64,000 bases of DNA from positions 31,361,198 to 31,425,197 of the forward strand of contig NC_083577.1 of the NCBI RefSeq assembly GCF_027579695.1, given 5' to 3'. Below the pieces are notes generated by a model. The model worked only from the letters and a program-made list of their open reading frames with translations. It did not search any database and was not told the DNA's origin. Position numbers and translations under genes: made by a program. Source of the DNA: Neoarius graeffei. Its lineage: Eukaryota; Chordata; Actinopteri; Siluriformes; Ariidae. Shown in pieces: positions 23,210 through 33,972 of the stretch; position 1 is the first letter of the stretch; each line of letters begins with the position of its first letter.

Positions 23210-23775
23210 TATGCTGCCATCCAGGCAAAATCTTTTTCAGGAAAAGCCTTCCTTCTTTCAGAAAGACAATGCCAAACTACTTTATGCACATATTAAAACT
23301 GTATGGCTCCCCAGTAAAAGAGTTCAGGTGCTAAACTGACCTGCCTGCAGTCCAGACCTGTCTCCCATTTATGAAGCACAAAATATGACAAAGGAGACCC
23401 CAAACTGTTGAGCAACTGAAATTGGATATGAGGCAAGAATGGGACAACATTTCTCTTTCAAAACTACAGCAATTGTTCTCCTCAGTTCCCAAACATTTAC
23501 AGGGTGTTGTTAAAAGTAGAGGTGATGCAACATAGTGGTAAACATGCCCCTGTCCCAACTTTTTTTGAAACGTGTTGCTGACATCAAATTCAAAATGAGC
23601 ATATGTTTTAAAAAAAAACAACATTTCTCAGTTTCAACATTTGATATGCTCCTTTTGTACTATTTTCAGTGAAATACAGGGTTTCCCTAATTTGCAAATT
23701 ATTGCATTCTGTTTTTATTTACAGTTTACAAATCTGTAACAGTTCACAACTTTTGTGGAATTGGAGTTGTACATT
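23210..23775 (+). pseudogene. Tc1-like transposon fragment (same family as element C)
   Basis: Matches the last third of Tc1 element C: a KTMPNYFMHI-like remnant of the second catalytic Asp block, PAVQTCLPFM, EQLKLDMRQEWDNISLSKLQQL, SSVPKHLQGVVKSRGD, then the 3' non-coding part with CCCCTGTCCCAACTTTTTTT and an end like GTGGAATTGGAGTTGTA. The 5' two thirds are missing and stops are frequent. Between the Gmr1-like LTR (23054) and about 23210 no feature is seen. Confidence 0.75.
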
Positions 23776-24455
23776 TTGATCACTGAAGAGCAAGCCAGAA
23801 CCAATATTTGCAAGGAAAAACCTTGCATCAGTTTCTCTAGTACAGCTGTCTGCTAAGAATCATGTTATGACAGAATATCTGCTTCCTTCCAGGTCAAGTT
23901 ATAGCTTAATTTTGCCAAGTGGAAAGGTGTGGTGAGGAATGTTAACTATTTTCTCATGTATAGACAGTTCCTGAAACTGTATTTTGTGCCAGCAATTAAA
24001 TAACATCCTCTTAAATTGTATTAGTAAATTAAACTGCATTCTTTCCAATACATGCAGTTTATCATATGTACAGAAAAGAGTTATGGTGTATTTGCACATA
24101 GCCTAAAACACTTCTGCTTTAGTCTGGCCTTAATATGAACACTTACAGTATGCCTTCTTACCCACCTAAACAAAAATACGTGCATGAAGCTTAAACTTTC
24201 TTTTTTCCATTTTTATTTGACTTGGTTTGGGCTGGGCATTAAAAGCTGAAGCTTGGTGGGTCCATTTGCATAAAGACTTTTCCTCACAATTTAAAAAAAA
24301 GAAAAAGAAAACGTATGCCTCACTTGAAGCATTAAAGCTCATAGACAACGGTTTTCAATTTACAGGTATGCACATTTGAAACTTTGTATGTTAAAAAACC
24401 CTCTGTAATTTTCTTCTGGTCCCAAGAAGTATTATTAATAAGTAATAATTAAAAT
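23776..24455. other. AT-rich sequence without recognisable features
   Basis: Both strands show only short, unsupported open frames and A/T runs. Confidence 0.5.
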
Positions 24456-25133
24456 AAATTAGTGCTTATCGCGGTGAATTTCTGTTCGGCTATTTTCGTG
24501 ACCACTCGGTGCATGACGTCATTCAAGACAAACAAATCACTGGAGTTGAGTCCACTTCCATTTACTTGCATTGCCGTTCGGCTTGAGTGCAGACGTGCGT
24601 TCAAGAATTTTCAAAGAAAAACCATGCCTTATTGTTGTGCAGTGAACTGTAACCAGTTCAGGAAGAAGTTTTTACCTTTTTCCGAGAGAGGAGAAGAGGC
24701 AGAGAGAGTGGATTGGCTTTTTCCAGAAGAGGAGAAGAGGCTGAGTGAGAGGATTGGCTTTTTCCAAAAAAGGAGAAGAGGTGGAGCGAGTGGGTTGGCT
24801 TTTTCTGAAAAAGGAGAAGAGGAGGAGCGAGTGGGTTGGCTTTTTCCGAAAAAGGAGAAGAGGTGGAGCGAGTGGGTTGGCTTTTTCCGAAAGAGGAGAC
24901 GATGCGGAGAGAGTGGATTGTACGTGTGAAGCCAGAGGGTTGGCTTTTTCCAAAAGAGGAGATGAGGCGGAGAGAGTGGATTGTGCGCATGAAGCCAGAG
25001 GGTTGGTGTGGCAGCGGGGGCGTGGTCAAGCATCGGTCTGTGACAGGAGGACGGAGTCAGGGAAGGTAAGTGGCAGAATCACTACACCTGTCGTTAATTA
25101 ATGTGTTTCTGTGTCTTCCCAGTGACCGCACCC

Positions 25134-25140
25134 TATTTAA
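25134..25140 (+). promoter_or_regulatory. TATA-like element in the solo LTR
   Basis: TATTTAA, about 130 bases into the LTR. It sits at the same place as TATATAA in copy 3, upstream of the GAGAGAG-rich leader. Confidence 0.5.
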
Positions 25141-25234
25141 GGAGAGAGAGCGAGAGAAGAGGGAGCTCTCTCCCGAACCAGACGGCTGATGTGTGTGCGT
25201 GTGTCTAAGTGTGTGAGAGTGTTTATGAAAGCTG

Positions 25235-25240
25235 AATAAA
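25235..25240 (+). promoter_or_regulatory. Polyadenylation signal in the solo LTR
   Basis: AATAAA within GCTGAATAAAAGAG. The same GCTGAATAAA/GCAATAAA context recurs in other LTRs of the family. Confidence 0.6.
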
Positions 25241-25754
25241 AGAGAGTTTTGTGAACTCAGTTCTGGCCTGCTGTCCTTCTGTGCTCCACCCACCTACATG
25301 AACTGTCACAGTTGGCTTTTTCCGAAAGAGGAGACAAGGCGGAGAGAGTGGATTGTGCGTGTGAAGCCAGAGGGTTGGCTTTTTCCGAAAGAGGAGAAGA
25401 GGAGGAGAGAGTGGATTGTGCACGTGAAACAAAATCAAGCAGTCAAAGAACAAATGGACCAGCAATGCTCAAGCAAAAAGGAGAAGATTGGAGGTAAACA
25501 TTTTTACCTTTGCTTGCAATTGACAAGTCAAGAATCCTGAGGGATCCTGTACAATCATTGTGGAAATGAGACAAAGGGATATTTCCTTGCTCAGAGTAGG
25601 CTATATATAGTATAATGCTGCGGATGGCAAGCTAATGTGGCCTACCGGCGCACTGTCAAATAATTGTTACCTATATCCACTAGGGAGGGCGGTTTAATTA
25701 TTCTTCAAAAGGGCTCTTATTTAGTATTATGACAAACGTAAGAATTTATCATAA

Positions 25755-26009
25755 CTACCAGGATAAATTGTTTGGGCACGAGTCTTGTTGAGGTCCGGGC
25801 TCACCGCGATCAGAGTCGGCCAAGTCGCTGTCTGATTCTGAGGCTGCACAGTCAAACCAGTGAGCCACATTCACCAATTGCTTTGCAATGGCCATAGGTT
25901 CATACATACTGTATGGTTTCACTTCTTGATATTCAATTTGGAGACTTCCTACTTCAAAATCGCTATCGCTTTCAGACATTTTACACAACCTCTCACAACC
26001 AAAGTCCAT
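25755..26009 (-). pseudogene. Acidic exon resembling P2X7-C-like transposon proteins
   Basis: 85-codon frame with ATG at 26009 and a second ATG at 25979 (MSESDSDFEVGSL). The block SLQIEYQEVKPYSMYEP followed by Ser/Asp-rich sequence resembles the start of fish proteins annotated as P2X7-like that are carried by DNA transposons; this is from memory and unverified. It lies opposite in direction to the THAP exon. No downstream Cys-rich exon was found. It could also be a chance open frame. Confidence 0.35.
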
Positions 26010-26115
26010 ACATGTGTGCTCGGTTCACAGGTAAACACAGAACTGCTCCCAGTCTGTTTGGCTTGAATGATGTCACGACGACTGTCCCCTGGCAGTGAAA
26101 GTGCGCGTAAGTGAG

Positions 26116-26932
26116 ATGTCAACAAACCTTCAGAAATTGGGCAAAACAGTATATTTTAACTGTTTTATTCAATTTTAGGGTGCAAATTAAGCACTAGGAA
26201 GATTGAATTAGCTTTTTGGGTTGTTCTTCTAGACAATAAAGTTGATATTCTACGTTTCACCTCCGACCATTGCCTATGACCTTTAAGTGGCATCATCTGT
26301 TTCCAACTGCAACTTGGTTTGCCTGTAAGAGAGAAAACAATTGGAATTTTGCATAATATTGCATATACTTATACAAAAAGTATAAATAAAACAGAATGTG
26401 TGTTTTTATGTGTGTATGTTGCCCTTACAATGATTTTACTCTTGTGTTTGTTCTATCCTTATTATTATATTTTTACCAAACAAAATCTTTTCTGCAAAAA
26501 ACATCAGATATGTTACCAAAAGTAGCCCGGTCCCTATGCTTACTTCTGCCCTCTGATACTGGTGGTAGAGGTCAATGGTCACCAACCCTCCTCAGAGACA
26601 TCCACCTTCCTGCAGACAGTCAGTCTTGACGGTGTTCCTTCTAGGCCAAAGGTCATGCATCTTGATTCTGCAATGATGGATTTGCAGTTCAAGTGACTTC
26701 CACCTTTCCAGTCAAGCATCTTGAAAGCCGCAACTGGTAGTCATCAAGTGTCAGTCTGGAGCTTCACCTTCCTGTAGGCTTTAGTTTAGTGTGAGCATGC
26801 AAGATTATGATTGAAACTTGAGTTGTTGTGTTATGAAATGGTATAATTGTTAAATACTTTTGCATGTGATTGGTTGGCAACCTTTTATGATTGGTGAATG
26901 TTAAAGCCAAGAGAAGGTTAATTTGGCTTTAT
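26116..26932. other. No recognisable gene
   Basis: AT-rich sequence with short open frames only. CTTTTATGATTGGTGAATG-like sequence precedes the SINE insertion site. Confidence 0.5.
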
Positions 26933-26944
26933 ATGCAAATGTGG

Positions 26945-27325
26945 GGCGGCACGGTGGTGCAGTGGTTAGCGCTGTCGCCTCACAGCAAGAAGGTCCTGGG
27001 TTCGAGCCCCGGGGCCGGCGAGGGCCTTTCTGTGTGGAGTTTGCATGTTCTCCCCGTGTCCGCGTGGGTTTCCTCCGGGTGCTCCGGTTTCCCCCACAGT
27101 CCAAAGACATGCAGGTTAGGTTAACTGGTGACTCTAAATTGACCGTAGGTGTGAATGTGAGTGTGAATGGTTGTCTGTGTCTATGTGTCAGCCCTGTGAT
27201 GACCTGGTGACTTGTCCAGGGTGTACCCCGCCTTTCGCCCGTAGTCAGCTGGGATAGGCTCCAGCTTGCCTGCGACCCTGTAGAAGGATAAAGCGGCTAC
27301 AGATAATGAGATGAGATGAGATGAG
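26945..27325 (+). mobile_element. tRNA-derived SINE, copy 1
   Basis: Head GGCGGCACGGTGGTGCAGTGG with A-box-like GTGGTGCAGTGGTTAGC and B-box-like GGTTCGAGCCCC, then a body with GTTCTCCCCGTGTCCGCG and a tail of GATGA repeats (ATGAGATGAGATGAG). It is flanked by a perfect 12 bp duplication ATGCAAATGTGG (26933-26944, 27326-27337). It is nearly identical to the copy at 55747-56124. Transcribed by RNA polymerase III and copied in trans by a LINE, as for SINEs in general. Confidence 0.9.
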
Positions 27326-27337
27326 ATGCAAATGTGG

Positions 27338-28204
27338 AGGACAAAAAAATAATCCCACCACATTTTCCAGACTGTTTGTGATATCCTGTTCTCTTCATTT
27401 TGTTTGTTGGATGAAATGTTTTTATTTTATGTTTGAATGCAATCTATTATGCAAATCCAAGCTTCTGTCATATAAACTTCATATCATTATATCATTAATA
27501 ATTCAGTGTCTTGGGTGGAAGTTACGCCAAGGACATGAGATAATAGCCACAGAGAGATGAAATGGCAAAAACAACACGTTCACAATGTCAGATTCAGTCC
27601 TGACTGTCAGAAGAGATTTATCTCACTGTCAACATGACTGACATGAGGTCACATGCACAAAAAACAAACTCCAAGCTCTGAGAAGCCTTGAAGCTTTATT
27701 CACCCATGTATGATGTGATGAATTCTGAATAAATGTGACAAACTGATGACAATATGTCCTTGGATTGTGAATTTTGCCATTGAACATCTGAATAACCTGT
27801 TAGTGATACATCATAAATGTTGTGCAGATTTGTCTCTAAACAGATTAAATTCTGACTTGATTGGTCTGGTAACATAAAACATTACTTAACAAATGAGTTA
27901 GCTGGCAATTTTACACAAAAGCCTTTGCGCAAAGGACCAAGTTAACATGCTAATCTAGGCTCGCCAAGATCTCAATAACCAAATTATAATCTATCCATGG
28001 GTTTAATGTATTTTCATTTAGTATTTCAAACACACTGAAGCACTGTGGTGGACCAGCATCTTAAGTGGCTAGTGAAAAATAAATAGATAGTTTGATAAAG
28101 TTGTTAAATAAGTTTTTTTTTTTGGTTTGTTTGTTTCTTCTGTCATTTGCCATCAATTCCACCACTTTCTTTTGGCTAATTACATGCTTAAAAGGGAAAA
28201 CAAT
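27338..28204. other. No recognisable gene
   Basis: AT-rich sequence; no family resemblance noted on either strand. Confidence 0.5.
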
Positions 28205-28290
28205 CATAACCAAGCTACCTGACTTGAAACCCAGAACCTTCTTGCCAGGATGCCACAGTGCTAACCACTACACCACCATGCTGCCAAAAT
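28205..28290 (-). repeat. SINE head fragment
   Basis: Read on the minus strand it gives GGTGGTGTAGTGGTTAGCAC and AAGAAGGTTCTGGGTTTCAA, i.e. the A- and B-box part of the same type of tRNA-derived SINE, without body or tail. Confidence 0.6.
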
Positions 28291-28360
28291 TTATTCTACT
28301 AATGTCAAATTTAGCTAGTAAATTTTTCTTTCATGGGAAAAATCCTTCTTGGTTAGCGTG

Positions 28361-29119
28361 TGTAACCAGTGGTGAACTTCTGCATTGTGTTGTTGTTGTT
28401 GTTGTTGTTTGAAATGATGACCCAAAACGAGTGCTGCACTGAAGCTTTATTTTCTGTACATAAGCAAATCAAAATGAAAATGTTGGTCCTCCATGCATCT
28501 ACTCCTCCAACTCCTCTATCCATAGGGATATCAAATCAGGAAAGAGTGCATGCTTTTAAAGAAATAATAAAACATGGCACACCTGTACATAAGCAAATCA
28601 AAATGAAAATGTTGGTCCTCCATGCATCTACTCCTCCAACTCCTAAAACAGCCAAAAACCAGACAAGCATACTGTAGTCCCACAGCTAGTTAAGCTAGTC
28701 TTGCCTATCTAAACATAGCTGGAATCCATTGTGGGGCTAGCCCCCACATGTGGCAAGACAGAAAAACATAAACAGTACTCTTAGAAAAGTCATCTCACAA
28801 AAATAACCCAAAAATAATGTACATAAAATAGATACAGATAAAATGAGTGCAATTAAACTCATAGATGACACTTTTGAATATTAATATTTTATCAGATTGA
28901 TTATCAACTAATATCACCCAACCTACCTCTATCCATAGGGATATCAAAACAGGAAAGAGGAAGGGGGGGATGGAGACAGATAAGGCAAGGGGGGGAGGGG
29001 AGAGGAGGAGCTACCAGGACCCTGAAAGCAGTGTACCAAGTAAAAGAAAACTATAATACAGACTAGATCTATTGTACAATTATACATTAAAACATAGGTG
29101 ATTATTCTAACCTGTTACA
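28361..29119 (-). repeat. 3' LTR of gypsy copy 6
   Basis: 759 bp, TGTAAC to GTTACA. It holds an internal direct repeat of about 62 bp (28454-28516 and 28582-28644, each from CTGTACATAAGC to CCAACTCCT) and a (TTG)n run near 28389-28410. The same direct repeat occurs in the other LTR. Confidence 0.88.
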
Positions 29120-30969
29120 CTCACCCCCTCAGAATTGCACAAAGATCTGCAAATATCCATTCTGTATATGGGCCATTAGAAACTCTCCAGCTTTAAAAGC
29201 TGCCTTCCTTACAAGGGTAAAAGAAAACCAAGGTTGATCAAGTCTTAGAAGTCTCTACAGGAAAACAGGGATGCCATATACACCCCATAGACTAAGGCCT
29301 ACTGCCTACAGAGATAGAAAGTACCAAAGAAAATAAGGCATGCTCAAAAGGAACCCACTACATTATATAACCCATTTCAAAAACCGTGTCAATAAACAGC
29401 AATGAAAAACTCTCTTTCAAACATAGATGATATGTCTCTCAGGGACATCATCGTTAAGAACAGACTGAAGCTGAACCATAGATTCTATCAACCTACACAC
29501 TGGCCTAATAACTCGACCAAATCTAGAAGTGTGAGGTGCATGTGGTGTGTGTGAAGTGTGTGGAACAGGAGCTTGTGGCTGTGTAGGTATATTGGATGAA
29601 CTGTGACTGGAAGCATCAGTCAGATCATGCTCAAGAAGGGACTCAGAGGGAGGGTCAGTCAAGCCAGGATCTTCAGTCACATCTTCTGTCAGCTCTGTAG
29701 CAACATCTGAGTGCTGTGAGACCCATGATGAGGTACGGGCTCCTACAACTGCATCCAGGGAAGAGATAGCGTCATCCAAGGGGAAAACGGACACCACATC
29801 ACTGAGAACTCCATGCACAGGGTGAGACTCATTCTGGACAGACTCAGCATTCACATCATCGTCATCTGTTGAGCTTCCATCCAGCTTTTCACTCAGTGGG
29901 AGAAAGTTGACCCCCAACAGCAGATTTCGGTGTGCTACTTTCTCATTTCCATGGCTGTCACGAATCCTGTAAACATGGGGCGCTGGCTTGGCAGCAATGA
30001 CTGTGCAGATGGCATCTCCCCACCTTTCTGCTAGTTTATGTTTACCATGGCAGGCCTTGTTTGCCACCAGCACTCGGTCTCCTACTGACAATGGCTGGCC
30101 TTTGATCTTCTTGTTTTACTGATCTGACTGGTGTTTCTGCTCTGACTCTGTGTGTTTCTGAGCGACAGACATGGCAGACTTGAGATCTTTCAACAGAGAG
30201 TCCACAAAGGTGTCATAGTCACTTACTGTGTCGTCCAACAAAACACTACGGAACATCAAGTCCACTGGGAGCCTTGGGACACAGTCAAATATAAGATAAA
30301 AAGAAGCAAAGCCAGTGGTCTCATGGGCCATGTAGTTGTAAACGAACATCATTGTCTGGACCATCTGAGGCCACTTGTGTTTCTGTCTAGGTGGCAAAGA
30401 GCAGAGCATGCTACCCAGAGTCCTGTTAAATCTCTCAGTCCCACCATTCCCCATAGGATGATAAGGGGGTGGTGTGAGACTTGGATACACCGGCAAGTTG
30501 AAGAAGTTCTGTAATCAGCTTGCTCTCAAAGCTAGTTCCCTGGTCAGAATGGATGTGCTCAGGGAATCCATAGACACAAAAAAACTTGTCCCACAGCATC
30601 CTAGCTACTTTTCTTGCTGTCTGGTCCTGACAGGGAAATGCTTGGGCTAGCTTTGTGAAATGGTCCATGATTACGAGAACATCGTAAACGAGACTTGTTG
30701 TTGTGATCCTCTGCAGACCAAAAGTCAATGCAGACTAATTCCAGTGGAGCAGTGGTTTTTATGGTCTCCAGCGGGGCTCGGGCAGCTGGCTCAGGCATCT
30801 TACTCAGTACACACCTGCCACACTTCTTGACATAGTCGCGGACCTCCCTCTCCATGTCATGCCAGAAGAACTGTTGGCAGGCCAGATGGAGTGTGCTGGC
30901 CTGACCTTGATGACCAGCATGATCATGGACTCCAGCCAGAGTGTCACATTTCAGTGCTTCAGGCAGCAC
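29120..30969 (-). pseudogene. Gypsy copy 6 integrase and C-terminal tail
   Basis: Integrase in several frames. The zinc-binding domain (HDHAGHQG, CGRCVLSKMPEPAAR) is at 30969-30760. The catalytic core follows, with IDFWSAED, VIMDHFTKLAQAFP and HSDQGTSFESKL, then YHPMGNGGTERFNRTLG carrying the Glu (30496 onward). The C-terminal region (SVGDRVLVANKACHGKHKLAERWG, VYRIRDSHGNEKVAHRNLLL) runs to 29417. Frameshifts lie near 30720, 30490 and 30100. The non-coding stretch to 29120 leads to the polypurine tract. Confidence 0.85.
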
Positions 30970-31053
30970 ATACTGAAATATCTTGTGGTTTGTCAGGGGG
31001 TCCTTACAGACTCTATACAGGGCACCGTTCTGCAGGGTCAGCTTGTCCCAGTA

Positions 31054-31977
31054 TCACAACAGCTGTAGAGTGGACTGGCTTTCCTTACAGCATTCAAGAG
31101 AAGGTGGCTTCTGTTTTCTCTCCACATAAGGCAAGACAGCAGTGATAGACAGGTCACACCACTGGTAAGACTGCAGCTCCTGTAGTGACAAGGCAGGCAG
31201 AGCAGGCTGGCCAACAGGAGCCACATCGGACAGGTGTTCCACCACAGACATAGCCCTTAGCTGTGAAGCAGATTCCCAGTCACTGTGACTTCCAAGCAGT
31301 GTTGACACCTCATCCTCAGAGAGAGACGCATGAGAGCTGGCCAAAGACCCAGTCATACAGGTCAGCACTTGGGGCTGGCTGGTAAAACGGAAAACATCCT
31401 GGACAAATCCATCCTCAACATCACTTGCACACTTAAGCAGTTCTGTGTATGGCTCTGAAAGCAGGCACTGGCTCAATGGCTTGACAAAGGGGTCTCTGCT
31501 CAACACATCGGCAACAACATTCAACCTGCCTGGGACATGCTTGATCTTGACGTTATAAGGGGCCAACTTCGCCACCCAGCGCTGTTCACAAGCATCCAGT
31601 TTTGGCTTTGCCATGATGTATGTGAGAGGATTGTTGTCCGTCCACACTGTGAACTGGTTGCCCTTGAACCAATGGCTGAACTTGTCGCACACTGCCCATT
31701 TCAGTGCTAAAAATTCTAGTCTGTGTGCAGGGTAGTTGGCTTGGCTACGGCTGAGTGACTTACTTACAAATGCCACAGGCCTTGCTCTGTTGTCACCATC
31801 TTGGACTTGTGAGAGAACAGCACCTAAGCCATCAAGAGATGCATCAGTGGAGAGGATAAAAGGCTTGTTGAAGTCTGGATGGGTGAGAACCACACAGTTG
31901 ACCAAAGCATTCTTCAGCTCTGCAAAAGCATTATCACAAGCTGTCATCCAGTCCTGTGGAGTTAGTTGGCAAAACAT
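31054..31977 (-). pseudogene. Gypsy copy 6 RNase H domain
   Basis: RNase H of the Ty3/gypsy type: FILSTDASLDGLGAVLSQ (first acidic residue), YPAHRLEFLALKWAV (Glu), FTVWTDNNPLTYIMAKPKLDA (Asp) and HVPGRLNVVADVLSRD. The frame is open to 31054 and includes a long linker towards integrase. It is shifted relative to the RT frame, with which it overlaps by 16 bases. Confidence 0.87.
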
Positions 31978-32907
31978 GCCACTTTTCCATTCTTTCCTGT
32001 CCTGCTCCTATGCTTGGTGCTTGCAGTCAGACTAAACAGAGGCTTTGCGATGGAGGAACAGTTGGGAATGAAATGTTGATAATACAGGACCATGCCCAAA
32101 AATGACCTTATCCTCTTCTGCGATGGTGTGCAGCCATCTGATTCCATCAGGTCAGTCTTCTCAAAGGATGAAATCACAGCAACCTTTTCCTGATCCACAG
32201 AGGCTCCATTGCAGTCCACTATGTGGCCCAAAAACCTAACTGACCGCCTCAGGAAGTAGCACTTCTTCTGTGACAGCTTGAGGTTGTTGGCTCTCAGCTG
32301 GCTGAAAACAGTTTTCAGACACTCTAGTCCCTCATTGACAGATGGTGCAAAAGACAGCAGATCATCAAGGTAACATAGAAGGCTGGAAAAATTAAAGTCA
32401 CCAAAGATACTGAGCATCATCCTCATGAAGGATGCTGGACTGTTACATAGACCTTGAGGCAAACGGTTAGATTCATACAACCCCAGCAGAGTGGTAAAAG
32501 CAGTGAACTTCCTATCAGCTTCATGCAGGGGGACATTGTAGAAGCTGGATGTCAAGTCCATTGTGCTGAAAATGACATTGCCCCCAAGTGCAGCAAGGCA
32601 GTCAGACTGGTGGGGAAGAGGATGGGCATCTTTAATGGTCCGCGCGTTCAACCACCTGAAGTCTGTGCAGATACGCAGGCCTCCGTTCTTTTTCCAGACC
32701 ATAACTAGAGGGGATGCATAGTCACTCACCGACTTTGATTATTTCATGCTCCTCCATGTCATTCAGTACTTGCCTTAGCTTTAGATAATGCACTGGTAGG
32801 ACATGCCAATAGGGAAGCCAAAAAGGACGGTCTTCTGAGATTGTGAATCCTGTGAACAAGGTCTTTGGCCTTTCCACAGTCAAGAGAGTCTTTTGAGAAG
32901 ATGTCAC
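31962..32907 (-). pseudogene. Gypsy copy 6 reverse transcriptase
   Basis: RT motifs in order: SPLVMVWKKNGGLRICTDFR, FSTMDLTSSFYNVPLHE (motif A Asp), RLPQGLCNSPASFMRMM (motif B), LLCYLDDLLSFAPS (YLDD catalytic pair intact), KLSQKKCYFLRRSVRFLGH, and RSFLGMVLYYQHFIPNCSS. The N-terminal part (to 32907) is in another frame, broken near 32725. Confidence 0.87.
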
Positions 32908-33119
32908 TGTACTCTAAGAGCAGGTTCGCCAGCTTGGCTTTGTCAGCAGGAGAAACCTCACAGCCGTCCAAGTCAATATCACTCAAACCAGCTCCCTTCA
33001 TTGCCTGGGCAAGGTCAGTGGGCATGCTGTTGGATGGCACTGGGCTAGGAGCTGCATCCTGGGTCTGACACAGTCCTTGTGTGATGTTCAAGTCCTCCAT
33101 TGCTAGGCATGATGACACA

Positions 33120-33946
33120 TCAGCTATCAGCATTACGCCACAGAGTGATGGGTTTCAGTGTTGGATTAAGAATCTTCATTGGGACCCAGCGATCGCCCCA
33201 CAAGGCAGCAATGAGTTTTCCAACTAAAATATTTCTTGGAGCAGAGGGAGCAGAGGTGGGCTCAACAATGACGGTGCTACCAGGTGATACAGGAACATCA
33301 CTTGGAAGTCTGCCCCACACCAGGTGTTCTTGCTGTGAGAGGAGCGTAACGCTGTGCAGCAGCTTCACTGTCCCGACTTTGTCACACTCACCTGGGCCTT
33401 CCCATCATGACACACAGCTCAGCAGCTCCAGAAAATGTTCACAGTCAGGATCATTGCTCCTGGAGGAAATCAGCTCCCAGTATTCTTTCCTGCTTCTCGT
33501 GTTTTGAAGAACAGACTTTATCACGTTTGTGCCAACTATGAAGTCATCTCGCTGGCCTGGAACAACTAGAGTCGGTACAACAAACTTTGACTCATACACT
33601 TCAATTTCAAGGTCATAGAAACACTTTGGATACGTTGTCATGCCACCACAGCCCACAAGCACCACATTTCCAGGGATTAACTGAGCACCCGGCAAGACAC
33701 CAGCAGACTGAAATTCCTTCTCTGCCTTTTTGCTAAGTGTACAAGACATGAGCCAGAGTCCAGCATTCCTCTCAAAGTGACATTGCCACTTACCAGCACA
33801 GGCATATAAAACAGCTCACTCGACCCTTCAAGTCTCTGTGAACTGATGAGAATCGGCACCTGTCCTGCTGGCAAAAGCTGATCGTTGTTACTGTAGATTG
33901 AAAGCAGATCTGGTTCTCCAGTGAGGGCTTCTGTACCATCACCCAT
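33120..33946 (-). pseudogene. Gypsy copy 6 protease region
   Basis: Segment GNVTLRGMLDSGSCLVHLAKR contains the DSG of an aspartic protease. Further on (after a frame change near 33700) come VGCGGMTTYPKCF, VVPTLVVPGQRDDFIVGTNVIK, where VGTNV corresponds to the conserved ILG-type strand. It lies between the zinc knuckle and RT as expected. Confidence 0.75.
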
Positions 33947-33972
33947 GCTTGCCCTCTCACAGCGTGGGGCCT

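Larger units (their letters stand above)
25007..25310 (+). mobile_element. Solo LTR of a Gmr1-like retrotransposon
   Basis: 304 bp from TGTGGCAGCGGGGG to CTGTCACA, closely similar in layout to the LTRs of copies 2 and 3. A perfect 5 bp duplication GTTGG flanks it (25002-25006, 25311-25315). No internal region is present, so it arose by recombination between two LTRs. It cuts the THAP minisatellite between units 6 and 7. Confidence 0.9.
24665..25430 (+). repeat. Minisatellite of 41 and 63 bp units derived from the THAP exon
   Basis: About nine units, each starting TTGGCTTTTTCC. The first five are about 41 bp. Three later units (two before and one after the LTR) are 63 bp and carry an extra 22 bases (ATTGTGCGCATGAAGCCAGAGG or close variants). 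The final unit leads into unique sequence. The 63 bp unit is exactly 21 codons and keeps the THAP-like frame; the 41 bp unit shifts it. The array is split by the LTR at 25007-25310. Confidence 0.85.
24623..25497 (+). pseudogene. THAP-domain exon with internal repeat expansion
   Basis: ATG at 24623 starts MPYCCAVNCNQF, the C-x4-C beginning of a THAP zinc finger. Further on, the units read in one frame as FPKEEKRRREWIVRVKPEGW, which looks like the helix that follows the first THAP strand. This segment is repeated about nine times. The last unit runs into VHVKQNQAVKEQ and QCSSKKEKIGG, ending at a possible splice donor GG|GTAAAC near 25491-25497. The 41-base units break the frame and a solo LTR interrupts the array, so this is not a working exon. 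An alternative is a gene-derived THAP protein rather than a transposase. Confidence 0.55.
24456..26115. mobile_element. Remains of a THAP-type DNA transposon (approximate limits)
   Basis: Two outward ends share an inverted motif: TGACGTCATTCAAG at 24514-24527 and its inverse at 26062-26075 (13 of 14 bases), with weaker similarity continuing on either side. Between them lie a plus-strand THAP-like exon with an expanded repeat and a minus-strand acidic exon. THAP domains are DNA-binding modules of P, Kolobok and ISL2EU-type transposases. The true ends and duplication were not resolved, so limits are approximate and the superfamily is open. Confidence 0.5.

Noticed and set aside
26945..27020. 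Possible functional tRNA gene (A and B boxes)
   Set aside because: The boxes belong to a SINE head followed by a SINE body and a target duplication. No cloverleaf with paired acceptor stem was apparent.
26923..27210. Open frame of 95 codons with a near-identical one at 55765-56094
   Set aside because: Both fall entirely inside the SINE copies, which are non-coding.
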